Source of the DNA: Paenibacillus_Z sp042653205
GTDB taxonomy: Bacteria; Bacillota; Bacilli; Paenibacillales; Paenibacillaceae
Length of the DNA stretch: 64,000 nt
Direction: 5' to 3'
Assembly (NCBI RefSeq): GCF_042653205.1
Contig: NZ_JBHSHY010000011.1
Coordinates: 62,001-126,000 of the forward strand
Position numbers and translations under genes: made by a program. Positions 41,359 through 48,987 of the stretch are shown here, one piece after another. The notes beneath the pieces are model-generated. The model had not been told where the DNA came from. It searched no databases and was given only the letters and a program-made list of their open reading frames with translations. Numbering within the stretch: the first letter of the stretch is position 1; each line of letters starts with the position of its first letter.

Positions 41359-42192
41359 TTATTTTAACTCGTTCATCGCCACGGCGTCCATGTCCTCGAA
41401 CACTTGGTTCTCGCCGGCCATGCCCCAGATGAACGTGTAGCTGCTCGTGCCGACGCCGCTGTGGATCGACCAGCTCGGCGATATGACGGCCTGTTCGTTG
41501 CGCAGGACGATGTGGCGCGTCTCGTCCGGCTCGCCCATCAGATGGAACACGACGCCGTCCTTCGGCATGTCGAAATAGAAATAGACCTCCGAGCGGCGGT
41601 TATGCGTATGGCACGGCATCGTGTTCCACATGCTGCCGTCCTTCAGCAGCGTCATGCCCATGACGAGCTGGCAGCTCTGAATGCCGCCGGTATGGATGTA
41701 GCGGTAGATCGTCCGTTCGTTGGAATTCGTCCGGCTGCCGAGATGGTTCGGGGACGCTTCGCTGATCGCGGCCTTCACCGTCGGATATGTCTGATGCGCG
41801 GGCGCCGAATTCAAATAGTACTTCGCCGGGCTGCCCGCGTCGCCGCTCGCAAAGACGACGTCCCGCGCGCCGCGTCCGACGTAAAGGCAATCCTTGCTCG
41901 CCATTGCGTACGTCTCGCCGTCGACCGTCACCGTGCCCGCGCCGCCGACGTTGATGATGCCGATCTCGCGGCGCTCCAGGAACGTCGCCGCGCCGATCGC
42001 CTTCGGGTCCGCCTCGAGCTTGACGGTCTCGCGGACCGGCACGACGCCGCCGATGATGAACCGGTCAACGTGGGAATAGCTCAGCACGAGCTTGTCGGCC
42101 TGGAGCAGCCGCTCGATCAGGAATTCGTCCCGCAGGCGGGCCGTGTCGAACGCTTTAACCTCGTTCGGATGGGAAGCATAACGGATTTCCAT
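41359..42192 (-). CDS. kduI: 5-keto-4-deoxyuronate isomerase
   Basis: A 277-residue cupin enzyme converting 5-keto-4-deoxyuronate, the product of unsaturated galacturonate, to DKII. The zinc site is visible as 'PCHTHNRRSE' (two His and a Glu) plus a later His in 'SIHSGVG'. Start ATG 42192, with an AAAGGGAG 12 bases before it. First gene of kduI-deoR-kduD-kdgA. Confidence 0.95.
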   Translation of the reverse strand: MEIRYASHPNEVKAFDTARLRDEFLIERLLQADKLVLSYSHVDRFIIGGVVPVRETVKLEADPKAIGAATFLERREIGIINVGGAGTVTVDGETYAMASKDCLYVGRGARDVVFASGDAGSPAKYYLNSAPAHQTYPTVKAAISEASPNHLGSRTNSNERTIYRYIHTGGIQSCQLVMGMTLLKDGSMWNTMPCHTHNRRSEVYFYFDMPKDGVVFHLMGEPDETRHIVLRNEQAVISPSWSIHSGVGTSSYTFIWGMAGENQVFEDMDAVAMNELK

Positions 42193-42212
42193 GGCTTTGC
42201 ATTCTCCCTTTC

Positions 42213-42252
42213 ATGTTCATTTATGTTCGTTTGTTTCCTTATACGTTCATTT
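42213..42252. promoter_or_regulatory. Three phased operator repeats at the kduI start site
   Basis: ATGTTCATTT (42213), ATGTTCGTTT (42223) and ACGTTCATTT (42243) are direct repeats in 10-bp register, one position being skipped (42233). They lie over and just after the -10 on the minus strand, a repressor position. DeoR-family repressors bind such T-rich direct repeats, and a deoR-type gene is second in the operon. Confidence 0.7.
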
Positions 42253-42277
42253 TAGAACCGAAACGCCGTTTTGGCAA
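42249..42277 (-). promoter_or_regulatory. Promoter of the kduI operon
   Basis: Minus strand TTGCCA (-35, 42272-42277), 17 bases, TAAAAT (-10, 42249-42254), five of six matches each. The operator repeats overlap the -10 and the start site. Confidence 0.75.
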
Positions 42278-42316
42278 CGGGGAGCGGGCAAAAACCTGCC
42301 GATGCCGCCAATCGCA

Positions 42317-42351
42317 AAGAAGCATCCCGCTTCATAAGCGGCATGCTTCTT
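42317..42351 (-). terminator. Hairpin ending the TolB-like gene's operon
   Basis: Sixteen-bp stem with one mismatch (AAGAAGCATCCCGCTT / AAGCGGCATGCTTCTT), 55 bases past the stop at 42407. The T-run is short (CTTCTTTG). Confidence 0.65.
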
Positions 42352-42406
42352 CATGATGATGAACGGTTCGGGACTAACGCAAGCCCGTCAACGATTCCCT
42401 AAGGGA

Positions 42407-43294
42407 TCACGCTTCTTCCTTCAGCTTGTAGCTGACGAACGCCAAGCATCCGCTATCCGGCGACCAGGAGTTGACGTTGAGCGTGCCTTGTCCGCCGAAC
42501 AATGCCGCGAGCGTGCGGTAATCGCCGCCGGAGCTCGGCATAACGCGAATCTCGACCTGCTTGTTCGCGGGATGGTCGCCCGGCGCGACGTCGTCCTTCC
42601 GGTACGTGATATACGCCACTTGTTCGCCGTCGGGCGACACGTGCGGGAACCAGCTGTTGCTTTCGTCGAACGTCATCTGCGTCTGCTCGCTGCCGTCCGC
42701 GTTCATCCGCCACACCTGCATCAGGCCGGATCGCACCGAGTTGAACCAGATGTGCTTGCCGTCCGGCGTGTATTCGGGCCCGTCGTTCAAGCCCTCCGTG
42801 AAGGTCAGCTGACGTTCGATGCCGCCGGCAGCGGGAATCTCGTAGATATCGTACTCGCCGTCCCGCTCCGCGCAGTACGCGAGCGTGCTGCCGTCCGGCG
42901 ACCAGCCGTGCAGGTAGCTCGGCGCCATCGGCGTCACGAGGACCGGCTGCCCGCCTCCGATCGGGAACGTATAGATGCGCGATTGACCGTCCTCGTACGT
43001 ATGATGGCTGACCGCGACGAACGCGCCGTCGGGCGACAGGACGTGATCATTGTTGCACTGCACCGCGAAGCCCGAATTGATGACCTTGCTCTCGCCCGCG
43101 GCGATGTCGAACGCATAGAGATAGCCCAAGCTGTTATAGATCAAATGCTTGCCGTCGGGCGTCCAATTCGGCGCCTCGACCAAATAATCGAATTCGGCCA
43201 GAGCGCGCCGTTCCCCGGTCCGCACGTCGACGGTTTCCAGAATGCTGATGACGTTCCTTCCGGCTTCTTGCCGCGGTTCCTTCAATCGCTTCAT
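42407..43294 (-). CDS. TolB-like beta-propeller protein (PD40 repeats)
   Basis: A 295-residue protein without signal peptide, built of repeated blade motifs: 'PNWTPDGKHLIYNS', 'HVLSPDGAFVAVS', 'HGWSPDGSTLAYC', 'PEYTPDGKHIWFNS', 'PHVSPDGEQVAYI' and 'NSWSPDSGCLAFV', six or seven blades. This is the WD40-like PD40 fold seen in TolB and in oligogalacturonate lyase, but it is shorter than the lyase and no lyase site was recognised. It is the last gene of the importer operon, so a cytosolic role on an imported oligouronide or sugar is likely; the reaction is unknown. Confidence 0.8.
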   Translation of the reverse strand: MKRLKEPRQEAGRNVISILETVDVRTGERRALAEFDYLVEAPNWTPDGKHLIYNSLGYLYAFDIAAGESKVINSGFAVQCNNDHVLSPDGAFVAVSHHTYEDGQSRIYTFPIGGGQPVLVTPMAPSYLHGWSPDGSTLAYCAERDGEYDIYEIPAAGGIERQLTFTEGLNDGPEYTPDGKHIWFNSVRSGLMQVWRMNADGSEQTQMTFDESNSWFPHVSPDGEQVAYITYRKDDVAPGDHPANKQVEIRVMPSSGGDYRTLAALFGGQGTLNVNSWSPDSGCLAFVSYKLKEEA

Positions 43295-43344
43295 GCTCTC
43301 GCTCCTTCTTGTCTGTCCGGGACGTTCCCGGGATCCCGGCGGCG

Positions 43345-43797
43345 TTACGCCTTCGGCTTAATGTTCAAGTTCACGCCCAGATCGTCCTCGCTGTCGACGA
43401 TCGTCCAGCTGCTGCCGGGATAATACCCGACCGTGCGCATCGCATACCCCATTTTCTCCAGTTCGCCGATCACCGCGTCGCGCTTGTCGCCGACCTGGAA
43501 GCCCAGATGATGGACCCCATTGCCGTGCTTGTCGAGAAACTCGCGGAACGTGCTGTCATGCTCGTCCGGCTCATGGAGCTCGATGACGAAGCTGCCGGCT
43601 TGAATGACGGCGAACTTGAGGCCGTAATAGGCCGGCTCCCCGCGATAGGTCAATTCGGGATTGCGGGCCGGCGGATGTTCGGCGATGTCCGGCACCGGCA
43701 CGTTGAAGAAGCGGGCCCAGGTCTCTGCAGCCTTCCGAATGTCCTTCACGACGAGCGCGATCTGGATGAACCCTTCGAATCCGATCGGGTTGTTCAT
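43345..43797 (-). CDS. VOC-family (glyoxalase-like) protein
   Basis: A 150-residue two-module VOC protein: 'FIQIALVVKDIRKAAETWARFF', 'FVIELHEPDEHDS' and 'GNGVHHLGFQVGDK' give potential metal ligands His/Glu. The type resembles methylmalonyl-CoA epimerase-like VOC proteins found in sugar-acid operons. ATG 43797 is preceded by a weak GGGGT; an ATG seven codons upstream is possible. It lies between Gfo/Idh/MocA and the propeller gene. Confidence 0.82.
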   Translation of the reverse strand: MNNPIGFEGFIQIALVVKDIRKAAETWARFFNVPVPDIAEHPPARNPELTYRGEPAYYGLKFAVIQAGSFVIELHEPDEHDSTFREFLDKHGNGVHHLGFQVGDKRDAVIGELEKMGYAMRTVGYYPGSSWTIVDSEDDLGVNLNIKPKA

Positions 43798-43895
43798 GGC
43801 GGTTCTACCCCATTTCATACATAAAGTGATGATTCCTGCTGCCTATGAAGCGTCAAACCGCCATTGCCTTCCCCTCGCGGCCGGCGATATCGAAC

Positions 43896-43916
43896 AGCGG
43901 GCGTTTGTGGCCCGCT
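43896..43916 (-). terminator. Small hairpin between Gfo and VOC genes
   Basis: Seven-bp stem AGCGGGC / GCCCGCT, seven-base loop, no T-run on the minus strand. It may pause or stabilise mRNA rather than terminate. Confidence 0.35.
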
Positions 43917-43921
43917 TTGCA

Positions 43922-45100
43922 TTAGGCACGGGCGTCCTCCATCAGTTCGCTGATGGCCACCCAGCGGCGCTCGGCGATGGAGATATCGACGGCCTCCAGC
44001 ACTTCCTGGCATCGGATGCCGTCCCGGAAATTCGGCTCGGGCTGGCGGTCGTCGCGAATCGCTTCCATCAATTCCAGCGCTTCGTGCACGAACGTATGCT
44101 CGAAGCCGATCGTATGGCCGGGCGGCCACCACGCCTCCATGTACGCATGGGCGGGATCGGTCGCGAGCACGCGCCGGAATCCCTGCACGTCTGCGGCGTC
44201 GCCGGCGAAATACACCTCCAGCTCGTTCATCCGTTCGAAGTCGAACCGCACGCTGCCTGCGCTGCCGTTGATCTCGAACCCGTTCGTGCAGCGATGGCCG
44301 GCGGCGAACCGGGTCGCCTCGAAACTGCCCAGCGCCCCGCCCGCGAACCGGGCCAGGAACAGCGTCGCGTCGTCGACCGTCACCTCGCCAGCCGGTCCGT
44401 CGGCGCTGCCCTGCGCGTGCAAGCCGCTCATGGATTCGGCGATCGGCCGGCGTCTCACGAAGGTCTCGTTCATGCCGGCCACCTCGTCGATTTCGCCGAC
44501 CAGGTAGCGGGCCAGATCAATCAGATGCGCGTTCAAATCGCCGTGCGAGCCGGAGCCCGCCACTTCCTTCTTGAGCCGCCAGACGAGCGGAAACCCCGGA
44601 TCGACGAGCCAATCCTGCAGGAACACAGCGCGGAAATGATGAATCCGGCCGATGCGTCCTTCGTCGATCAGCTTCTTCGCCAATCGGACTGCCGGCGCGA
44701 ACCGGTAATTGAAGCCGGCCATATGCTTGACGCCGGCCGCCTCGGCGGCGGCGAGCATCTCCCGGGCGTCGGCCAGCGACAGCGCGAGCGGCTTCTCGCA
44801 GAGCAAATGCTTGCCGGCCTTGGCCGCCGCGACGGCGATCTCCTTATGCGCGTCGCTCGGCGCATTGATGTCGACGACGTCGATATCCGGCCGCGCGACC
44901 AGCTCGCGCCAATCCGTGACGGCATGCGCCCAGCCGTAGCGCTTCGCCGCCTCGCGCACCCCCGCCTCGTCCCGGCCGCAGATCGCGTTCATGACCGGCG
45001 CCGGCGCATCCGGGAAAAACATCGGCAAGTCCCGGTACGCGTGGCTGTGCGCCTTGCCCATGAATTTATAGCCGATCATGCCGATTCGTACTTCCTTCAT
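43922..45100 (-). CDS. Gfo/Idh/MocA-family oxidoreductase
   Basis: A 392-residue protein: 'GMIGYKFMGKAHSHAY' nucleotide site, 'CEKPLALSLADA' with the Glu-Lys-Pro motif, and 'GSHGDLNAHLIDLARYL' with the active-site Asp/His pair. GGGAGG precedes the ATG. It follows the ABC permeases in the same operon, so it probably oxidises a sugar brought in by them. Confidence 0.9.
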   Translation of the reverse strand: MKEVRIGMIGYKFMGKAHSHAYRDLPMFFPDAPAPVMNAICGRDEAGVREAAKRYGWAHAVTDWRELVARPDIDVVDINAPSDAHKEIAVAAAKAGKHLLCEKPLALSLADAREMLAAAEAAGVKHMAGFNYRFAPAVRLAKKLIDEGRIGRIHHFRAVFLQDWLVDPGFPLVWRLKKEVAGSGSHGDLNAHLIDLARYLVGEIDEVAGMNETFVRRRPIAESMSGLHAQGSADGPAGEVTVDDATLFLARFAGGALGSFEATRFAAGHRCTNGFEINGSAGSVRFDFERMNELEVYFAGDAADVQGFRRVLATDPAHAYMEAWWPPGHTIGFEHTFVHEALELMEAIRDDRQPEPNFRDGIRCQEVLEAVDISIAERRWVAISELMEDARA

Positions 45101-45145
45101 TTGCTGATTCCTCCCTGCCGTAACGTTGCCGATTGTCCGGGCGGC

Positions 45146-46036
45146 CTATTCTTTGACCGACCCGAGCGTAATGCCGTGAATGAAGAAGCGCTGCAGGAAC
45201 GGATAGACGAGCAGCACCGGTACCATCGCGATGAAGATTTTGGCCGCGCTCAACGTCCGGTTGGAGAGCTGGCTCATCCGTTCGAGCTCGTCCGTGGACA
45301 TCGTCGACGGATCCAGCATGACGACGACCTGCTGGATGTAGGTCTGCAGCGGATAGAATTGCTCCCGCGTCATGAAGACCAGCCCGTACAGGAACTCGTT
45401 CCAATGGTAGACGATGCTGAAGAGCGACACGGTGGCCAGCACCGGCGCGGACAACGGCACGTACACCTTGAGTAAAATATACCAAGGACCTGCACCGTCC
45501 ACGAGTGCCGCCTCGTTCAGCTCCCGCGGCAGATTGCGGAAGAAGTTCATCGCCAGAATGACGTTGAACACGAGCGTCTGCGCCCCGCCGACCAGCACGA
45601 GCGACCAGACGCTGTTGAACAAGCCGAGCTTCCGGATCGTCAAGTACAGCGGAATCAAGCCGCCGTTGAACAGCATGGTGAACAGGACGACCCACATGAG
45701 CACATTGCGGAGCCGGAAGTCCTTGATCGTCTTCGACAGCGGGTACGCCATCAGCGGGACGACCAGCAGATTCAGGCCGGCGCCCAGCACGACGCGCTTG
45801 ACGGACGTCCAGAACGAGACGAAGAATTGATTGTCCTGCAGCAGCTGCTTGTAGGAATTCAGGTTGAAGCCGACCGGCCAGAGCGAGATCTGCCCGCCCG
45901 CCGCGGCGGCCTTCGTGCTGAACGAGACGGCCAGCGTATACCAGAGCGGCAGTATGCAGGTCGCGGCGGCGGCGACGAGCACGACTACGAGCAGGGCGTC
46001 GAACAGCTTAGATCCGAGCGTCGTTTCCTTCACCAT
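45146..46036 (-). CDS. Sugar ABC transporter permease (LplC/YtcP type)
   Basis: A 296-residue permease with six hydrophobic helices; EAA loop 'ELNEAALVDGAGPWYILLKVYVPLS'; C-terminus 'RFFIHGITLGSVKE' typical of LplC. It lies 18 bases after the LplB-type gene. Confidence 0.92.
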   Translation of the reverse strand: MVKETTLGSKLFDALLVVVLVAAAATCILPLWYTLAVSFSTKAAAAGGQISLWPVGFNLNSYKQLLQDNQFFVSFWTSVKRVVLGAGLNLLVVPLMAYPLSKTIKDFRLRNVLMWVVLFTMLFNGGLIPLYLTIRKLGLFNSVWSLVLVGGAQTLVFNVILAMNFFRNLPRELNEAALVDGAGPWYILLKVYVPLSAPVLATVSLFSIVYHWNEFLYGLVFMTREQFYPLQTYIQQVVVMLDPSTMSTDELERMSQLSNRTLSAAKIFIAMVPVLLVYPFLQRFFIHGITLGSVKE

Positions 46037-46054
46037 GGCGCTCGCCTCCTCTCC

Positions 46055-46945
46055 TTAGAAAATCCGATAATTGGCCCACTTGCTCGCGGCGACGTACGAG
46101 AGCGCGATCAGCACGAAGCCGACGACCGATTTGAGCAGGCCGACCGCCGTCGCGAGCTCGTACTGCATGTCCATGAGGCCCGTCCGGTACACCCACGTAT
46201 CGATGATGTCGCCCGACGAATACACGAGCGGATTGTACAGGTTGAAGATCTGATCGAAGCCCGCGTTCAGCACGTTGCCGAGACCGAGCACGGCGAGCAG
46301 AGCCGCCGTCGTGCGGATGCCCGGCAGCGTCACATGCCACAAGCGGCGCATCCGCGACGCGCCGTCCATCCCCGCCGCCTCGTACAAGGCGGGATTGATG
46401 CCGGTCAGCGCGGCCAAGTAGATGATCATGTTGAACCCGAATTCCTTCCACACGTCCGAGCCGACCGCGAGAAACGGGAACAGCGCCGCGTTCGCGAAGA
46501 AATTGTGCGCGCCCAGGCCGAAGAACTTCATCAGGCCGTTGATCGGGCCGTCGAAGGCGAACAGGTCCAGCACGATGCCCCCGAGGATGACCCAGGACAG
46601 GAAATGCGGCAGGTACACGATGGTCTGCACCCACTTCTTCAGCACCGCGAGGCGCAGCTCGTTGAGCAGCAGCGCGAAGACGAGCGGGACGATCAGATTG
46701 GCGACGATCTTCATGACGGCGATGAAGATCGTATTGAAAAAGATGCTCGCGGTATCGCTGAGCGTGAACATATAGCGGAAATTCTCCAGCCCGACCCACT
46801 CGGAGCCAAGCATGCCCTTAACCGGGCTGAACTGCTCGAACGCGATGATTATTCCGAACATTGGGAATATACTGAATATTCCAAGCCAGACGAAGCCCGG
46901 CAGCAGCATGAAGTAGTAGTGCTTGGCGAATCGTTTGCTGTGCAT
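46055..46945 (-). CDS. Sugar ABC transporter permease (LplB type)
   Basis: A 296-residue permease: 'FEQFSPVKGMLGSEWVGLENF' after helix 1 and EAA loop 'ALYEAAGMDGASRMRRLWHVTLP'. ATG 46945 follows GGGGAGGG; an ATG 19 codons upstream lies in the intercistronic hairpin and is unlikely. Separated from the binding-protein gene by a palindromic hairpin. Confidence 0.92.
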   Translation of the reverse strand: MHSKRFAKHYYFMLLPGFVWLGIFSIFPMFGIIIAFEQFSPVKGMLGSEWVGLENFRYMFTLSDTASIFFNTIFIAVMKIVANLIVPLVFALLLNELRLAVLKKWVQTIVYLPHFLSWVILGGIVLDLFAFDGPINGLMKFFGLGAHNFFANAALFPFLAVGSDVWKEFGFNMIIYLAALTGINPALYEAAGMDGASRMRRLWHVTLPGIRTTAALLAVLGLGNVLNAGFDQIFNLYNPLVYSSGDIIDTWVYRTGLMDMQYELATAVGLLKSVVGFVLIALSYVAASKWANYRIF

Positions 46946-46987
46946 GCGTGTTCCCTCCCCGAAATGACGGCCGGCAGGCAATGGAAA

Positions 46988-47007
46988 GGGGCTTGGATCC
47001 AAGCCCC
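46988..47007 (-). terminator. Intercistronic hairpin after the binding-protein gene
   Basis: A perfect 20-bp palindrome GGGGCTTGGATCCAAGCCCC, followed on the minus strand by TTT, lies 11 bases past the binding-protein stop and before the permease. Such elements partly terminate or protect the 5' part, giving more binding protein than permease. Confidence 0.6.
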
Positions 47008-47017
47008 CGGCAAGATC

Positions 47018-48733
47018 TTATGGCTTCACCGCTTCGGCGACCTCGGCGGTTATTTGATCGCCGCCTTCCTTCTTCCAGTCGGCCACGAACTTGTCGAACG
47101 TATCGAGCGGCGCCCCGCCGACGACGATTTTCAGGAACGTCTCGTCTTCCATCTTCTTCAGGTTCGTCCACTTGGTCTCCATCGCGTTCGTCTGCGAATA
47201 GAGCAGGCTGCTCACCCGGTTCATTGGTACGTCCACGAACGGCGCCACACCGACCATGATCGAGTACAGCCGCGTCCAGGCACCCATGTCCGCCGTCGGA
47301 TTCCAATACTGGATGTCCATCTTGTCGTACGGCTCGAGCTTCACCTTCTTGATGTTGTTCAAGTCGCCCGCGAGCAGCTTGTACTCCGGCTTGTCCGCGA
47401 AGTCTTCGGGCTTCTTGGTGCCCGCGAGCACCTCGCGCACCGCCTGCACGGTAAACTCCGACTCGTCGGACGGCCCGAGCGCCAGCCGGACGGGATAGAA
47501 CCCGATCGAGCCTTTGGCCAGGTCGAATTGGTTCTCGTCGCGCAGCAGCAGGTTCTGCAGCTTAATGACCGCTTCGGGATGCTTGTAGTCCTTGGAGATG
47601 ACGACGAATTGCCCGGCCGGCGCGCTCAAGTGCGGGCTGAATCGGCCCTCGGCGTCGAGCGGCAGCGCGTACGCCTGCCAGTTCGCTTTCGGATCTTGCT
47701 TGACGGCGTCCGTGAGCGGACCGTAGCCCATCCACCACGGCGCGAAGAACATGCCCGTCTGTCCGCTGACGATGGACTCGCCGGAGTCCGTGCGGATCGC
47801 CATTTGCGGATCGATCAAGCCCTTGGCGTAGAGGTCGCGAAGCTTGCCGAGCGCTTCCTTCGTCTGCGGCAGCGTCGAGCCGTAGGCCGGATTGCCGTCC
47901 GCGTCCTTCACCCAATACCCCGGGTACGCGCCGTAGGCGGAAAAGATCGGATCGAAGCCGTACAGATTATTCGCGGAATCCAGGAAGTTCGCGTACATCT
48001 TGCCGCTGCTCGACGGACCGGCGATCCCGATCGTATCCGCTTTGCCGTCGCCGTCCGGGTCCTGCTTGACGAACGCTTCGGCCACCTTCTCCAGGTCGGC
48101 CATCGTCTTCGGCGGCTCCAGCCCGAGCTTGTCGAGCCAATCCTTGCGGATCCACATCTCGTGGATGCCGGCATCCTCCGCCTGCGGCAGCGCCATAATC
48201 TTGCCGTCGAACGTGACGGTGTCCAGCGCGCGCTTGTTGGAATCCTGCAGGACGCGCTTCAGCGCCGGGGAGGCGTACTGGCCGAAGGCTTCCGTCAGGT
48301 CGGCCAGCTGCCCGTTCTCGTACATGCTGCGCAGCTGCTGCGCGTTCACGATCATCGCGTCCGGCAGGTCGTTGCTGGAGATGGACAGGCTGACCTTCTG
48401 GTCGTAGTTCGTCGGCGACGCCGTGAAGGCGTCCGTGACGTCGATGTTCAGGTTATCCTTGATGTAGCGCGTGAACTGGTTGTTCTCCGGCGTGTCGCCC
48501 GCGGGCAGCGACTTGTCGGACGGGTCGACCTTCTGGCCGACGGCCAGCTCGACCGGCTCGGCATACTTGCCGAACGGATCGGCCGGTCCCGCGGACGCGT
48601 TCCCCGTCTGGCTGCCGCCGCCGTTCGTTGCCGTATTCGCGTTCGAATCTCCGTTCGAGCCGCAGGCGCTGACGAGCAGCGCGGCCGTCAATATCGCCGC
48701 GGCGGCCGGGATGCTTTTTCGTTTATTTTTCAT
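47018..48733 (-). CDS. Extracellular solute-binding lipoprotein of a sugar ABC importer
   Basis: A 571-residue lipoprotein: charged start, hydrophobic helix, lipobox 'LLVSAC', then an Asn/Gly/Ser-rich linker to about residue 50. The mature part is the LplA-type binding fold, with an EF-hand-like 'DPDGDGKADTI' loop. AAGGGGAG precedes ATG. First gene after the response regulator and head of a six-gene set ending with the propeller gene. The ligand is probably an oligouronide, by context. Confidence 0.92.
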   Translation of the reverse strand: MKNKRKSIPAAAAILTAALLVSACGSNGDSNANTATNGGGSQTGNASAGPADPFGKYAEPVELAVGQKVDPSDKSLPAGDTPENNQFTRYIKDNLNIDVTDAFTASPTNYDQKVSLSISSNDLPDAMIVNAQQLRSMYENGQLADLTEAFGQYASPALKRVLQDSNKRALDTVTFDGKIMALPQAEDAGIHEMWIRKDWLDKLGLEPPKTMADLEKVAEAFVKQDPDGDGKADTIGIAGPSSSGKMYANFLDSANNLYGFDPIFSAYGAYPGYWVKDADGNPAYGSTLPQTKEALGKLRDLYAKGLIDPQMAIRTDSGESIVSGQTGMFFAPWWMGYGPLTDAVKQDPKANWQAYALPLDAEGRFSPHLSAPAGQFVVISKDYKHPEAVIKLQNLLLRDENQFDLAKGSIGFYPVRLALGPSDESEFTVQAVREVLAGTKKPEDFADKPEYKLLAGDLNNIKKVKLEPYDKMDIQYWNPTADMGAWTRLYSIMVGVAPFVDVPMNRVSSLLYSQTNAMETKWTNLKKMEDETFLKIVVGGAPLDTFDKFVADWKKEGGDQITAEVAEAVKP

Positions 48734-48777
48734 CTTGCTCCCCTTCTTTCCGGCTTGTCATCGTTTCTGGCAACCTA

Positions 48778-48806
48778 ACTATAACGCACGAAAGGCCTCG
48801 AATAAG
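48778..48806 (-). promoter_or_regulatory. Possible activator-dependent promoter of the importer operon
   Basis: Minus strand TATAGT (-10, 48778-48783) with a 17-base spacer and a poor -35 (CTTATT). The weak -35 fits a promoter that needs the upstream response regulator. Confidence 0.4.
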
Positions 48807-48885
48807 ACGGGAAGCGGCACGGTATTAAGGGAGAGAAACGTGCGCTTCGGGCCTGCTTATTTCCTGATCCCGGCTGAATTCGTCC

Positions 48886-48922
48886 GATTCGGACATCGCT
48901 TTCGCCCCGCCGATCGGACATC
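48886..48922. promoter_or_regulatory. Direct repeats upstream of the importer promoter
   Basis: CGGACATC occurs at 48890-48897 and 48915-48922, 25 bp apart, each preceded by GAT or GATT. They lie about 85-110 bp upstream of the proposed -35 and are candidate sites for the YesN-type regulator encoded just upstream. Confidence 0.4.
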
Positions 48923-48987
48923 CCTCTACCTTGCCGGCCGCAGACGGCGCCTCAACCGGGAGATATGTCTGATTTCGGCGCCGCGGG

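Noticed and set aside
42407..43294. Propeller protein considered as oligogalacturonate lyase (PL22)
   Set aside because: It is about 90 residues shorter than known Ogl proteins and the Mn-binding His/Gln set was not recognised; only the PD40 fold can be supported.
45827..48778. Open frame of 983 codons on the plus strand opposite the permease and binding-protein genes
   Set aside because: Antisense to well-supported LplB/SBP genes; the product is Arg/Glu/Asp/His-rich with no fold signature or ribosome site.
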